Below, one piece after another: positions 27,981 through 37,585 of a stretch of 64,000 nucleotides of DNA. The notes under the pieces were generated by a model. The model was not told the origin of the DNA and did not search any database. It saw only the letters and a list, made by a program, of their open reading frames with translations. Origin of the DNA: Candidatus Brachybacterium merdavium (lineage in GTDB: Bacteria > Actinomycetota > Actinomycetes > Actinomycetales > Dermabacteraceae); the NCBI GenBank assembly GCA_019118275.1, contig DWZH01000107.1, forward strand, positions 62,001-126,000, given 5' to 3'. A program made the translations under genes and the position numbers. Numbering within the stretch: the stretch's first letter is position 1; the number at the start of each line of letters is the position of its first letter.

Positions 27981-30434
27981 TCAGCCGACGGCCGCGATCG
28001 GCACGGACACCGGGGTGCCCGACCCGTCGCGGCGGCCGACGGGCTCGGGCAGCTCGATGGGCTGCCCGGCCTCCGAGGAGGCCCGGGCCGGATGGGGCAC
28101 CACCCAGGCACCGATCAGGGTGTCCTCGCCGCGCAGGAAGCGGTGGCAGCGCATCCCCGCGGTGGCTCGGCCCTTGGCCGGGAAGTCCGTCAGGGGCGAG
28201 ACCTTCAGAGAGCCGGTCTGCAGCAGCGGCGGGGTGGCGGCGGAGCCCGCGACAGTCACCACGTCGGCCGCGGCGGTGACGTCGATGGCCCCGAAGGAGC
28301 GTACGTGGGCATCGGCGGCGAGCTTGATGCCCGCCACGCCCCCGGCCCCGCGTCCCTGCGGCCGGACCCCCGCGGAGGGGAAGTGCAGCAGTTGGGCGTC
28401 GGAGGTGATCAGCACCAGGTCGAGGTCCTCGTCGTCGACCAGGTCCACCACTCCGACGACGCGGTCGTCGCCCTTGAGGGAGATGATCTCGAAACCGTCC
28501 GAGCGCGGGAAGTCCAGCTGGACGCGTTTGACCACGCCGTTGCGGGTCCCCAGGGCGATCGCCCCGCCCCGTGCGATATCGGCCTCGGCAACGCGGATCA
28601 GCCCCAGGGCCTGCTCCTCGCGCTCGAGATCGATCAGGTCGGCCAGGCGCGTGCCGCCCGCCAGAGACGGTGCCCCCGCGGTCGGGGCCAGCGACGGCAG
28701 ATCCACCACCGACAGCCGCAGCACACGGCCGCGGTCGGTGACCACACCGACGGTGGAGCGGGTCGAGGTCTGCACGTGGGAGACGATCACGTCGTGCGAG
28801 CCGCGTGGTCCCTCCCGCAGCAGGGGCCCTTCGCCGGTGACCCGGGCGACCAGGCCGGTGCCGGTCAGCAGCACGGCGCAGGGCTCGTCGGCAACCTCGA
28901 GGGAACCGCCCGTGGTGGTGGCGGGCTGCTCCGCGGCCTCCAGCAGCACCGTGCGGCGTGAGGTGCCGTGCTCGGCGGCGACCTGAGCGAGCTCGTCGGA
29001 GACCAGGCGCCGCAGCACCTCCTCGGAGCCCAGGATCTCCTCGAGCCGCTCGATCTCGCGGCGCAGCTCGTCCCGCTCGGCCTCCAGGTCGACCTGGGAG
29101 AACTTCGTCAGCCGCCGCAGCCGCAGCTCGAGGATGTACTCGGCCTGGACGTGGGTGAGGTCGAAGATCGCCATCAGCCGGGTGCGGGCCGCCTCGGCGT
29201 CGTCGCTGGAACGGATGATCTGGATGACCTCGTCGATGTCGACGATCGCCAGCAGCAGGCCCTCCACCAGGTGCAGGCGGTCCCTGCGCCTGCCCAGGCG
29301 GTGCTCGGTGCGGCGTCGCACCACGTCCAGCCGGTGCGCGATGAACACCTCCAGCAGCTGCTTGAGGCCCAGCGTGCGGGGCTGTCCGTCGACCAGGGCG
29401 ACGTTGTTGATCCCGAAGGACTCCTCGAGCGGCGTGTACCGGTAGAGCTGCTCGAGCACGGCCTCCGGGTCGTACCCGGACTTCACGCTCAGCACCAGCC
29501 GCAGCCCGTGGTGGCGGTCGGTGTAGTCCTGGTAATCGGTGATGCCCTGGACCCGCTTGGACTGGACGGCGTCCCGCAGCTTCTCGGCGACCTTCTCCGG
29601 ACCCACCTGGTAGGGCAGCTCGGTCACCACGATGCCCTTGCGGCGGGAGGTGATGTTCTCGATGCGGGTGGTGGCCCGGATCTTGAAGGACCCGCGGCCG
29701 GTGCGGTAGGCATCGCGCACCCCGTCGAGCCCGACGATGCGACCGCCGCTGGGCAGGTCCGGACCGGGCACGAAGCGCATCAGCTCGTCGAGCTCCGCAT
29801 CGGGATGCTCGATCAGATGCCGGGCGGCGGAGACGGTCTCGACCAGGTTGTGGGGCGCCATGTTGGTGGCCATGCCCACGGCGATCCCGGACGCTCCATT
29901 GACCAGCAAGTTCGGGTACTGCGCGGGCAACACCTCCGGCTGGGTGAGCTGATTGTCGTAGTTGGGGACGGTGTCGACGACGTCCTCGCCCAGCGAGTCG
30001 GTCATCAGCAGCGCGGCCGGTGCCGGGCGGGCCTCCGTATAGCGCGCGGCGGCGGGACCGTTGTCCAGGGACCCGAAGTTGCCGTGACCGTCGACGAGGG
30101 GCAGGCGCATGTTGAAGTCCTGCGCCATGCGCACCAGCGCGTCGTAGATGGCGGCGTCACCGTGGGGGTGGAGCTTGCCCATCACCTCGCCGACCACACG
30201 CTGGGACTTCACGTGCCCGCGGTCGGGGCGCAACCCCATCTCCGTCATCATGTACAGGATGCGGCGCTGGACGGGCTTCAGGCCGTCGCGCGCATCGGGC
30301 AACGCTCGGGAGTAGATCACCGAGTAGGCGTACTCGAGGAAGGACGCCTCCATCTCGCTGGTGACGTCGATGTCGACGATGGTCTCGTCGACCTTCTCGC
30401 TCCCGGAGGGCTGGGTGCTGCGTGAACGGGCCAT
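27981..30434 (-). CDS. parC: DNA topoisomerase IV subunit A (ParC-like)
   Basis: The 817-residue type IIA topoisomerase cleavage subunit has the winged-helix quinolone region ([28 protein letters not shown]), the catalytic Tyr in [11 protein letters not shown], a coiled-coil tower and DNA gate, and a C-terminal beta-pinwheel with degenerate blades. No GyrA-box is evident in the tail, which supports topoisomerase IV. ATG at 30434 is chosen over ATGs four and five codons upstream, because CATGAT is seven nt before it. It pairs with parE at 22605 but is transcribed separately in the opposite direction. Confidence 0.9.
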   Translation of the reverse strand: MARSRSTQPSGSEKVDETIVDIDVTSEMEASFLEYAYSVIYSRALPDARDGLKPVQRRILYMMTEMGLRPDRGHVKSQRVVGEVMGKLHPHGDAAIYDALVRMAQDFNMRLPLVDGHGNFGSLDNGPAAARYTEARPAPAALLMTDSLGEDVVDTVPNYDNQLTQPEVLPAQYPNLLVNGASGIAVGMATNMAPHNLVETVSAARHLIEHPDAELDELMRFVPGPDLPSGGRIVGLDGVRDAYRTGRGSFKIRATTRIENITSRRKGIVVTELPYQVGPEKVAEKLRDAVQSKRVQGITDYQDYTDRHHGLRLVLSVKSGYDPEAVLEQLYRYTPLEESFGINNVALVDGQPRTLGLKQLLEVFIAHRLDVVRRRTEHRLGRRRDRLHLVEGLLLAIVDIDEVIQIIRSSDDAEAARTRLMAIFDLTHVQAEYILELRLRRLTKFSQVDLEAERDELRREIERLEEILGSEEVLRRLVSDELAQVAAEHGTSRRTVLLEAAEQPATTTGGSLEVADEPCAVLLTGTGLVARVTGEGPLLREGPRGSHDVIVSHVQTSTRSTVGVVTDRGRVLRLSVVDLPSLAPTAGAPSLAGGTRLADLIDLEREEQALGLIRVAEADIARGGAIALGTRNGVVKRVQLDFPRSDGFEIISLKGDDRVVGVVDLVDDEDLDLVLITSDAQLLHFPSAGVRPQGRGAGGVAGIKLAADAHVRSFGAIDVTAAADVVTVAGSAATPPLLQTGSLKVSPLTDFPAKGRATAGMRCHRFLRGEDTLIGAWVVPHPARASSEAGQPIELPEPVGRRDGSGTPVSVPIAAVG

Positions 30435-30523
30435 GCACGACATCATGGCGCATCCGCCGCCGCGAGCTCGGCATCAGGACCGCGTGCGGGACGTGAATCC
30501 CGTCAACCCGGGCGCGGCGAGGA

Positions 30524-30529
30524 TAGGAT
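30524..30529 (+). promoter_or_regulatory. -10 box of the GNAT/acyl-CoA synthetase gene (probable leaderless start)
   Basis: TAGGAT lies exactly six nt before the ATG at 30536, and no Shine-Dalgarno fits in the gap. It repeats the parE arrangement. Confidence 0.55.
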
Positions 30530-30535
30530 CCGACC

Positions 30536-33244
30536 ATGGAGGACAGGCGTGAAGGACCGCGAGCGAAACGTCGACGATCGGCCCCGACCGCGCCCTCGTA
30601 CCCGTCCCACTGGGAGGCCGACATCGCCCTCAGCGACGGGTCGGCGGCCCATCTGAGGCCGATCCGACCGGAGGACGCCGAGGCCCTGCAGGACTTCCAC
30701 GTCCGCCAGTCCGAGCAGTCGCGGTACCTGCGCTTCTTCGCTCCCATGCCGCGCCTGTCCCGGCGGGATCTGGAGCGCTTCACGATCGTCGACCACCAGG
30801 ACCGGGTGGCCTTCGTGGTGATGGCCGGGTCCGACATCATCGCGGTGGGTCGCTACGACCGCACCGGGCCGTCGGAGGCGGAGGTCGCCTTCAACGTCGC
30901 TGATGCCCGGCAAGGGAGCGGGCTGGGTTCCGTCCTGCTCGAGCATCTGGCAGCTGCTGCCCGCGAGCGCGGCATCAGCACCTTCACCGCCGAGGTGCTG
31001 CCCCAGAACGTGCGGATGATCAATGTGTTCACCGACGCGGGCTTCGACGTCGAGCGCACGTTGGACGACGGTGTGGTGCTGGTGTCCTTCCGCATCGATC
31101 CCACCGCCCGCTCCCTGGCCGTGATGGCCGAGCGGGAGCACCGTGCCGAGGCCCGGGCCATGGAGCGGCTTCTGAATCCCTCCTCCGTGCTGCTGGTGGG
31201 CGTCTCCTCCCGGGTCGACTCCGCCGGGGGCCGCTTCCTGACCGCCTTGGAGCGCTCCGGCTTCGAAGGCGGCATCCACCTGGTGTCCCGGGACGTGTTC
31301 GAGATCCGCGGCCACGCTGCCCACGCCCATATCCGAGATGTCCCCGGTCCGGTGGACCTGGCCGTGATCGCGCTGAGTCCCGAGTCCTGCTTCGAGGCCA
31401 TCGAGGAGTGCGCGCAGGTCGGCATCTCCAGCGTCCTGATCCCCACCGAGGGATTCAGCGACAGCGAGGACGGTCGCAGCCTGCAGCGGGAGCTGGTGGC
31501 CCGGGCCCGACTGCACGGGATGCGACTGCTGGGTCCGGGGTCCTTCGGGTTCTTCCGCACCGGAGCGGAGCCCCTCCACATCTCATTGGCGCCGAAGCTG
31601 CCGCGTCCCGGACCGGTCGCCCTGGCCGGGCAGTCCAGCGCCCTGTCTGCAATGCTGCTGGCGGGCGCCGACAGCCGCGGCACCGGCATCCACGAGTTCG
31701 TCGGTGTCGGCAACCGCGCCGACGTCTCCCTCAACGACACCCTCCAGCACTGGGAGGACGACGAGCGGGTGGGGGTGATCGCCCTGGCGCTGGAGTCCAT
31801 GGGCAACCCCCGCAAGTTCACCCGCATCGCCAAACGGCTGACCCGTCGTACCCCGCTGATCGTGCTCCGACCCCCGGGGACCGACACCAGCGCGCCGCCG
31901 GGGCACGACGTCCGCACCACCACGCTGCCGCGCCGCGCCATGGATCAGGTTCTGGACAGTGCCGGGGTGGTGCAGGCGGGCGGCGTCGACCACCTGATGG
32001 ACATCGTGGATGCCATCGGGCGCCAGGGGGTGCCGCAAGGCCCCCGGGTCGGGCTGCTGTCCAACACCGCGGCCCTGGGCGCCGCTCTGCGGGGCGCCGC
32101 CGATCAGACCGATATGCAGGTCGTGGTGGACAACCGCAGCGTCCCGCTGGCTCCCGATCCCCGGCTGATCCAGCGCGCCTTCGTCTCCATGGCCGGCCTC
32201 GGTCACGCAGATCTCGTGCTGGCGGCCATGCTCGATCCGCTGACCGGCGACCCGGTCGAGGTGATCAGGCAGATGGCGGTGGTGGCCCGCCACTCCGAGG
32301 TGAGCCTGCTGGTGTGCCTGATCACCAGCGAGGAGCGTATGGCCGAGGTGCGCCGAGCGGTCCGCGAGGACCCCTCCCTGCCGCCCGTGCACGCCACCCC
32401 CTTCGGGACGGTCCGGACGGCCTCGGGCATGCTGCGGGCCGCGCTGCGGCCCTCGGCGGATGACGAGGAGCCCGCCGTCCGCGAGGACGTGGACCGTGCC
32501 GCCGCCCGCGCTCTGGTCCAGACGCATGTCCCCTCCTCCGCGGAGGCGGGCCCGATCGATCTGCCCGCCCCGGCGGCAGCGGAGCTGCTGTCGGCCTACG
32601 GTATTGAGATCCTGCCCTCGCAGGTGGTGGGCACCGTCGAGGATGCCGTCGCGGCCGCGACGGCGACCGGCTTCCCGGTGGCGCTGAAGAGCACCGATCC
32701 GGTCCTGCGCCACCGCGCGGACCTCGGTGGGGTGCGGCTGGAGATCCCCGACGCTATCCAGCTGCGACACGCCTACGAGGCGATGCGGCGCGACCTGTCC
32801 TACTCCAGTGCGCCCCTGGAGGTCCAGGCCATGGCACCGGCCGGCGTCCCCATGGTGGTGCGCAGCGTGGAGGACCCCTCGCTGGGCCCGGTGGTGTCCC
32901 TGTCGGTGGCGGGCGATGCCACCGACCTGCTCGACGACATCGCATACGCGATCCCCCCGTTCAGTGAGCGCGCTGCGGCCCGTCTGGTCGACGCCCCCGC
33001 GACCTCCGTGAAGCTGAGAGGCACCCGCGGGCTCCCGCCGGCCGATCGCGAGGCGCTCGCCGACCTGGTGGTGCGGGTGGGGCTGCTGGCCGAGGACCTC
33101 CCCGAGACGGCGACTCTCGAGCTGTACCCGGTGCTCGTGGCGCAGCGCGGGCTGAGTGTGGTGGGCGCCCGCGTGAGGCTCGCCCAGGCCCCCAACCGCA
33201 CCGACGGGGACCGTCGGGTGCTCGCGGGCCCGATCCACGGCTGA
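30536..33244 (+). CDS. Bifunctional GNAT acetyltransferase / NDP-forming acyl-CoA synthetase (Pat-like)
   Basis: The 902-residue protein joins four parts. Residues 38-195 form a GNAT domain (RPIRPEDAE, acetyl-CoA loop QGSGLG at 126-131). About 212-340 is a CoA-binding domain (LLNPSSVLLVGVS). About 355-560 is succinyl-CoA synthetase-like (GQSSALSAMLLA, VGNRADVSLNDTLQHWEDD). About 675-900 is an ATP-grasp region (YGIEILPSQV, GFPVALKS). The order matches actinobacterial GNAT-ACD proteins such as Streptomyces Pat, which acetylate acyl-CoA synthetases. The loop that normally reads SHTGA reads GHDVR (His457), so synthetase activity is uncertain. Confidence 0.88.
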   Translation: MEDRREGPRAKRRRSAPTAPSYPSHWEADIALSDGSAAHLRPIRPEDAEALQDFHVRQSEQSRYLRFFAPMPRLSRRDLERFTIVDHQDRVAFVVMAGSDIIAVGRYDRTGPSEAEVAFNVADARQGSGLGSVLLEHLAAAARERGISTFTAEVLPQNVRMINVFTDAGFDVERTLDDGVVLVSFRIDPTARSLAVMAEREHRAEARAMERLLNPSSVLLVGVSSRVDSAGGRFLTALERSGFEGGIHLVSRDVFEIRGHAAHAHIRDVPGPVDLAVIALSPESCFEAIEECAQVGISSVLIPTEGFSDSEDGRSLQRELVARARLHGMRLLGPGSFGFFRTGAEPLHISLAPKLPRPGPVALAGQSSALSAMLLAGADSRGTGIHEFVGVGNRADVSLNDTLQHWEDDERVGVIALALESMGNPRKFTRIAKRLTRRTPLIVLRPPGTDTSAPPGHDVRTTTLPRRAMDQVLDSAGVVQAGGVDHLMDIVDAIGRQGVPQGPRVGLLSNTAALGAALRGAADQTDMQVVVDNRSVPLAPDPRLIQRAFVSMAGLGHADLVLAAMLDPLTGDPVEVIRQMAVVARHSEVSLLVCLITSEERMAEVRRAVREDPSLPPVHATPFGTVRTASGMLRAALRPSADDEEPAVREDVDRAAARALVQTHVPSSAEAGPIDLPAPAAAELLSAYGIEILPSQVVGTVEDAVAAATATGFPVALKSTDPVLRHRADLGGVRLEIPDAIQLRHAYEAMRRDLSYSSAPLEVQAMAPAGVPMVVRSVEDPSLGPVVSLSVAGDATDLLDDIAYAIPPFSERAAARLVDAPATSVKLRGTRGLPPADREALADLVVRVGLLAEDLPETATLELYPVLVAQRGLSVVGARVRLAQAPNRTDGDRRVLAGPIHG

Positions 33245-33305
33245 GACCGCGAGCCGGCTCTGCAAGGGGCGGACGGTGCCCTCGCGTGCGTGGGACACTG
33301 GATCG

Positions 33306-33881
33306 ATGACCACCGTTCTGCCCGCTCCGCTGATCGCGGATCTTGAGACCGCGGGGTACTTCCCGCAGACGGCCGCCCACAGCCTGCAGCTGTCCCTGCG
33401 CGACGCCGAGGTGCTCGCCCATCTGGTGCGGCCGGAGACCACCTTCGACGGACCCGAGGTGCGACGGCACCTCACGGTGCTGGTGCTGACCCGCACGCAC
33501 CTGCTGACCTCCCACCTCGACGACGACCCGGCCGATGCGCTGAACCCCAGCCAGGTCGTCGCGACCACCGAGCGCATCCGCCTGCAGCGGATCACGGGGA
33601 CGGGCCTGTCCCAGGTGTTCGACACCGACGGCCAGCGCATCCCCGGCCGCGAGGCCGAGGTGACTCTCGGCATCACCTGGAACGGCAGCCAGCGCGTCGA
33701 TCTCGAGCGCGCCGTGTGCGAGGACCCGAACTGCCAGGTCGACCACGGCTTCACCGGCACCATCGCGCCGGCCGACCTGGCCGTCCGGGTCAGCGCGCTG
33801 GCGGACGGGGACGAGGCCGTCGCCGCCGCCCTGCGCTTCCACAGCCGGCTGGTGGATGCCATCGACGCCCTCGAGGACTAG
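33306..33881 (+). CDS. DUF5998 family protein
   Basis: The 191-residue cytoplasmic protein has no membrane segment. It contains a central beta-rich part (VLVLTRTHLLTSHLDDD, VTLGITWNGSQRVDLE) and a conserved CEDPNCQVDHGFTGT segment with two cysteines. This resembles DUF5998, an actinobacterial family of unknown function usually next to the phosphatase found here. The ATG at 33306 follows GACACT by six nt, and no ribosome-binding site is visible. It is eight nt before the phosphatase gene. Confidence 0.75.
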   Translation: MTTVLPAPLIADLETAGYFPQTAAHSLQLSLRDAEVLAHLVRPETTFDGPEVRRHLTVLVLTRTHLLTSHLDDDPADALNPSQVVATTERIRLQRITGTGLSQVFDTDGQRIPGREAEVTLGITWNGSQRVDLERAVCEDPNCQVDHGFTGTIAPADLAVRVSALADGDEAVAAALRFHSRLVDAIDALED

Positions 33882-33889
33882 CCGTCGCG

Positions 33890-35032
33890 ATGACCGCCCC
33901 GCTCGGCCCGAAGATCGCCCCGTGGCCCGAGGATCTGCTGTCCGCACCCTTCGCGGACGGTGCACGACCGGGCCTGCTCGACGCCCTCGAGCCGCTGATG
34001 TCCGCTCCCGAGCCCGGCCGCGATGTGCTGGTCCTGCTCGACGGGGTGGGAGCGGACCTGCTGGCCGAGCACCGCGCGCTCACCCCCACCCTGCGCCGGC
34101 TGGAGGGCGAGACCGCTCGGGTCCGGACGGTGGCCCCCTCGACCACGGCGACCGCGATGGTGTCGCTGCACACGGGCCTGCCGCCCCTGCAGCACGGGGT
34201 GCTGGGCTACCTCACCCACGATCCGGAGCACGGTCAGCCGCTCAACCAGCTCATCGGTGACCCGGACGTCGTCCCGGAGCAGTGGATGCCCGAACCCGGA
34301 CTGGGCGAGAGGACCCGGCGCCGGGCTGTGCAGGTCGCGCCGGGAAAGCACGCCGGCTCCCACCTCAGCCGGGTGGCCTACCGGGGATGGGAGTTCCTGG
34401 CCCACGGCCGCGGTGACCGCGTCGAGGCGGTGCGCACGGCCCTCCACCGGGTGGGGCCCGACGGGCTGGTCCACCTGCATGTCGACGACGTCGATCACGC
34501 CGGGCACCGCTTCGGAGTCGACAGTGATCCCTGGCGCACGGCGCTGGCCGAGGTCGATTCCCTGCTGGGGACGATGCTGCGCCGGTTGCCGGCTGGCACC
34601 AGGATCCACGTCACCGCTGATCACGGCATGGTCGACACCAGCCCCGAGCTGACCGTGGACCTGACCGAGCATCCCTCCCTGCAGCGCCTGGCCGCGGTGG
34701 TCGCGGGGGAGGCCCGGGCGCTGGCGCTGACGGCGGTCTCCGGTCAAGGGGCCGCCGAAGAGCTCGCGCACGGGTTGGACGAGCTGATGGGGGAGCGGGC
34801 GCTGGTGCTCAGCCGGCAGCAGCTGCTGGGATCGGCCCTGCTGGGGCCTGCCGGGATGGCTGTGCCCGCACGGGTGCGGGACCGGATCCCCGACGTGCTG
34901 GTGCTCGGGCGGGGCTGTTGGACGGTCGATGACTTCTCCCGGCGGCCCGAGTCCGCCCGGCAGATGGTGGGCGTGCACGGCTCCCTGACCTCGGCCGAGG
35001 CGTGGGTGCCGCTGCTGCGGACCCAGGTGTGA
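33890..35032 (+). CDS. Type I phosphodiesterase / nucleotide pyrophosphatase family protein
   Basis: The 380-residue alkaline-phosphatase-superfamily protein shows the two-metal site in order: VLLDGVGAD, the nucleophile Thr in APSTTATAMVSL, HVDDVDHAGHRFG, VTADHGMVD, and a last His in VGVHGS. Substrate is unknown; nucleotide or phosphonate diesters are likely from the family. No signal peptide is apparent, so it is probably cytoplasmic. Its ATG is eight nt after the DUF5998 stop, and it ends two nt before the convergent sepH stop. Confidence 0.88.
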   Translation: MTAPLGPKIAPWPEDLLSAPFADGARPGLLDALEPLMSAPEPGRDVLVLLDGVGADLLAEHRALTPTLRRLEGETARVRTVAPSTTATAMVSLHTGLPPLQHGVLGYLTHDPEHGQPLNQLIGDPDVVPEQWMPEPGLGERTRRRAVQVAPGKHAGSHLSRVAYRGWEFLAHGRGDRVEAVRTALHRVGPDGLVHLHVDDVDHAGHRFGVDSDPWRTALAEVDSLLGTMLRRLPAGTRIHVTADHGMVDTSPELTVDLTEHPSLQRLAAVVAGEARALALTAVSGQGAAEELAHGLDELMGERALVLSRQQLLGSALLGPAGMAVPARVRDRIPDVLVLGRGCWTVDDFSRRPESARQMVGVHGSLTSAEAWVPLLRTQV

Positions 35033-35034
35033 GC

Positions 35035-36303
35035 TCAGTCGTTCTTCGACCCGAAGACGATCTCGTCCCAGCTGGGCATAGCGGCCCGCTTGTTCTTCGC
35101 GGACTTGGCGGGCTTGCGCGGCTGGCGCTCCTGGGGCTCCTGCGGTGTCTCCGGCGAGGAGGTCCCCTGCTCGCCCCTCGGGGCGGGTGGCTCATCGAAT
35201 CCGGGCAACGGGGTGAGATCGACCGTGTCCTGGTGGCGGATCGTGGTGTCGTCGGCCTCGGCGCCCGCGGGCTCCCGGCCGTCGGACTCCTCGACGTCGG
35301 CCGCGGGGTCTGTCTCGAGGCCGGCCGCCCTGTCCTCGGAGCGCGCGTGCTCCAGCAGCGCCTCCTGATCCGCCTCCTGCTCCGGATCGGCGGGCGTGCC
35401 CGGCGGCTCGACCAGGGATCCCCAGGCGGGCTCGTGGGGCTGTGACCGGGCGGGGTCGACGGGATCGGTGGTGCTGTCCTCGTCCAGGCTCGACCAGACG
35501 GTTGCCGAGTCGGTCGTCGAGTCCTCCGGCGGAGGCACCGACCGCAGGCCGCGCCGTGCATTGAGCGCATCCAGCTCGCGGTCGCCGAGGGCGGCCGGGT
35601 GCTCGCTGGAGACCGGACCCGAGCCTCGCTGCGGCCCCCGGGCACCGCGGCCGCGGCTCTCGTCGTCGAAGGAGCCGTCGGCCTCCAGGTCGTAGACGGA
35701 GCTCTTGACCGCCATCAGCCGCGCCCGTCCGCGCAGGGGCTCCGGCGGAGCCTCCTCATCGGTGATCCAACGGGCCTCGTCGTCCAGCGCCGAGACCGTC
35801 CGGTTGTCGAGATCAGCCATCCAGTGGGCCTGCCGGGTGCGACCGGCAGCCGAGAAGCTCAGCTCCAGGGTCCAGCTGCCGTCCGGCCGGCGCCAGGCGT
35901 CCCAGGCCGTGTCCTCCGTGGCCTGACGGGCGGCCAGACGCTCGGTGACCACCTCGTCCAGCGACGGCCCGCCACGACCGACGGGGAAGGCGCGGGCACG
36001 CTGTGCGGCCCATTCGCGCTCGGCGAGAACCGGCCCCTCGTACCGGCGGACGTGATCCAGCGGAACCTGCGAGACCTCCGCGATGTCCTCGGCGCTGCGA
36101 CCGGACCGCAGCATGGCCTGGATCTCCCGGGGGCGCAGCGGTGCGGCGTCGGCGGCCTGGATCATGCCCAGTGCGGGACGATCCCGGCGTACGGCTGCAC
36201 GCAGGGCCTCGTCGATGCGCAGCGTGTAGCGCTCACCGTCGGAGTCGACGAGGATCACATGCTCGGCATCGTCATGGATCCCATCGAGTTCGAGCTCTCG
36301 CAT
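35035..36303 (-). CDS. sepH: Septation protein SepH
   Basis: SepH is an actinobacterial division protein that stimulates FtsZ assembly. The 422-residue protein has the DUF3071 N-terminal half: MRELELDGIHDDAEHVILVDSDGERY, read here as MRELELDG and HVILVDSDG. It includes a helix-turn-helix-like segment (LRPREIQAMLRSGRSAEDIAE) and WDAWRRPDGSWTLEL. The second half is a long, acidic, disordered region that ends in a basic patch (RQPRKPAKSAKNKR) and WDEIVFG, which fits known SepH. GAGAGGAC precedes the ATG. A tandem repeat lies at its likely transcription start. Confidence 0.92.
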   Translation of the reverse strand: MRELELDGIHDDAEHVILVDSDGERYTLRIDEALRAAVRRDRPALGMIQAADAAPLRPREIQAMLRSGRSAEDIAEVSQVPLDHVRRYEGPVLAEREWAAQRARAFPVGRGGPSLDEVVTERLAARQATEDTAWDAWRRPDGSWTLELSFSAAGRTRQAHWMADLDNRTVSALDDEARWITDEEAPPEPLRGRARLMAVKSSVYDLEADGSFDDESRGRGARGPQRGSGPVSSEHPAALGDRELDALNARRGLRSVPPPEDSTTDSATVWSSLDEDSTTDPVDPARSQPHEPAWGSLVEPPGTPADPEQEADQEALLEHARSEDRAAGLETDPAADVEESDGREPAGAEADDTTIRHQDTVDLTPLPGFDEPPAPRGEQGTSSPETPQEPQERQPRKPAKSAKNKRAAMPSWDEIVFGSKND

Positions 36304-36325
36304 CGTCGTCCTCTCCGTCGGGGCG

Positions 36326-36350
36326 TGGTCGGAACGTGGTCGGAACGTGG
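36326..36350. repeat. 11-bp tandem direct repeat in the sepH promoter region
   Basis: TGGTCGGAACG occurs twice without a gap (36326-36336 and 36337-36347), followed by TGG. A candidate sepH -10 box (TAGACT, minus strand 36360-36355) places the transcription start near 36347, inside this repeat. Confidence 0.6.
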
Positions 36351-36436
36351 GAAGAGTCTAGCGGCGACCATATCCTGCAAGTTCATCTTCGCCGGGACCT
36401 CGGATCACGTGTCACGGTCGACGGTGCGCAATCTGG

Positions 36437-36465
36437 TTGTCGATCGCAGTCCGCTCTGCAATAAT
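36437..36465 (+). promoter_or_regulatory. Housekeeping-type promoter of the DUF4193 gene
   Basis: TTGTCG at 36437-36442 and AATAAT at 36460-36465 are separated by 17 nt, one of the best -35/-10 pairs in the window. The leader to the ATG at 36595 would be about 120 nt. Confidence 0.6.
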
Positions 36466-36594
36466 GCCGCCGCGTTCGGCGTTGCGACTCGGACCGGACC
36501 GGTGGTACGAGGGCGGTCTCGTCGGCACGTACCAGCCCCCGCCCAGGTCGGACGATCGCAAGACGACCCAGACGAATCAGAGAACGGACCGTAG

Positions 36595-36897
36595 ATGGCC
36601 ACAGATTACGATGCCCCCCGCAAGAATGACGACGAGTCGGGTGACGACTCGATCGAGGAGCTGAAGGGACGCCGGAGCGAAGCTGCGGCCCCGACGGTCG
36701 ATGAGGACGAGGCCGAGGCCGCGGACACCTACGAGCTGCCGGGGGCCGATCTCTCCGGTGAGGAGCTCTCGGTGCGGGTCCTGCCGCGACAGGCGGACGA
36801 GTTCACCTGCGCCAGCTGCTTCCTCGTGAAGCACCGCAGCCAGATCAACCATGTCGAGGGAACCCTCATCATCTGCAAGGAGTGCGCCGCGGCCTGA
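36595..36897 (+). CDS. DUF4193 family protein (zinc-ribbon-like)
   Basis: The 100-residue protein has an acidic, low-complexity N-terminal half and a C-terminal pair of cysteine motifs (FTCASCFLVKHRSQI and ICKECAA) that could bind one metal ion. It is the conserved actinobacterial DUF4193 family, usually next to dut and DUF3093 as here. Function is unknown; association with the RNA polymerase or ribosome has only been guessed. It ends at a strong hairpin. Confidence 0.9.
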   Translation: MATDYDAPRKNDDESGDDSIEELKGRRSEAAAPTVDEDEAEAADTYELPGADLSGEELSVRVLPRQADEFTCASCFLVKHRSQINHVEGTLIICKECAAA

Positions 36898-36912
36898 ACG
36901 GCATCAGCGCAA

Positions 36913-36959
36913 CCAGACGGCGCCTGCCCCGGAGAATGCTCGGAGCAGGCGCCGTCTGG
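36913..36959. terminator. Bidirectional hairpin between DUF4193 and DUF3093 genes
   Basis: A 15-bp perfect stem (36913-36927 with 36945-36959) encloses a 17-nt loop that can pair further. It is 15 nt from each convergent stop codon. No T-run follows. Confidence 0.75.
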
Positions 36960-36974
36960 CGTTCGAGGCCCGGA

Positions 36975-37523
36975 TCAGGTGTGCGGTGCCGACTGCTGAG
37001 CGGTGCGCAGCGCCAGGGCGAGGTCCTGGGGGCGGCGCGAGGAGGCGACCCAGGCAGTGGTGGGATCCTGCTCATCGAGCACCTCGGCGCGGATGCCGGA
37101 ATGGATCCAGCCGCGAGTGCAGTGATGGGCCAGCGGCTCGAAGCCGGTGCTCATGGTGGTCGCCCAGTCCTCCCCCTCGAGCACGGTCGGGTCCCCGAGC
37201 AGCTCCACCTCGATCCGCGCCCGCCCCATGGAGAAGTGTGTGCCGGTGATCCGCAGCACCGGTGAGCTCACATAGGCGAGCGTGCAGCCGAGGAGCGCAG
37301 CCACCGCCCCGACCACGATCGCCAGGACGAGCGAGAGCGGGATCAGCGCCACCGCGATGGTGAGACCGACCACGACCACCACGATCCAGCCGCCCACGCC
37401 GGGCAACAGGCGCTCCTCGAACAGGGGGCGTGCGGAGACGGCGCTGTCCGGGGACGTCGCGCACGGGGCGGAGGACGGCTCGGGAGCGGGAGCAGGGGAA
37501 TCTGAGTCGGCTGCGGCGGACAT
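36975..37523 (-). CDS. DUF3093 family membrane protein
   Basis: The 182-residue protein has a disordered N-terminus, one or two adjoining membrane helices (GGWIVVVVVGLTIAVALI and SLVLAIVVGAVAALLGC), then a soluble beta-rich domain (FSMGRARIEVELLG, IHSGIRAEVLDEQDPTTAW). It matches DUF3093, known only as an actinobacterial membrane protein next to dut. GACGAT is six nt before the ATG. It is divergent from dut. Confidence 0.87.
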   Translation of the reverse strand: MSAAADSDSPAPAPEPSSAPCATSPDSAVSARPLFEERLLPGVGGWIVVVVVGLTIAVALIPLSLVLAIVVGAVAALLGCTLAYVSSPVLRITGTHFSMGRARIEVELLGDPTVLEGEDWATTMSTGFEPLAHHCTRGWIHSGIRAEVLDEQDPTTAWVASSRRPQDLALALRTAQQSAPHT

Positions 37524-37573
37524 GCCGCCATCGTCTCACGCACAGGCTGAGCGACTGGAAGGGCACGAAGACA

Positions 37574-37579
37574 TACCCT
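37574..37579 (+). promoter_or_regulatory. -10-like box of dut (probable leaderless start)
   Basis: TACCCT lies six nt before the ATG at 37586, with GCGACT 17 nt upstream. No Shine-Dalgarno is present. Confidence 0.5.
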
Positions 37580-37585
37580 GGGCGC

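Noticed and set aside
31583..33862. A 759-codon minus-strand frame opposite the GNAT/acyl-CoA synthetase gene
   Set aside because: No domain is recognised, and it reads antisense through two well-supported genes.
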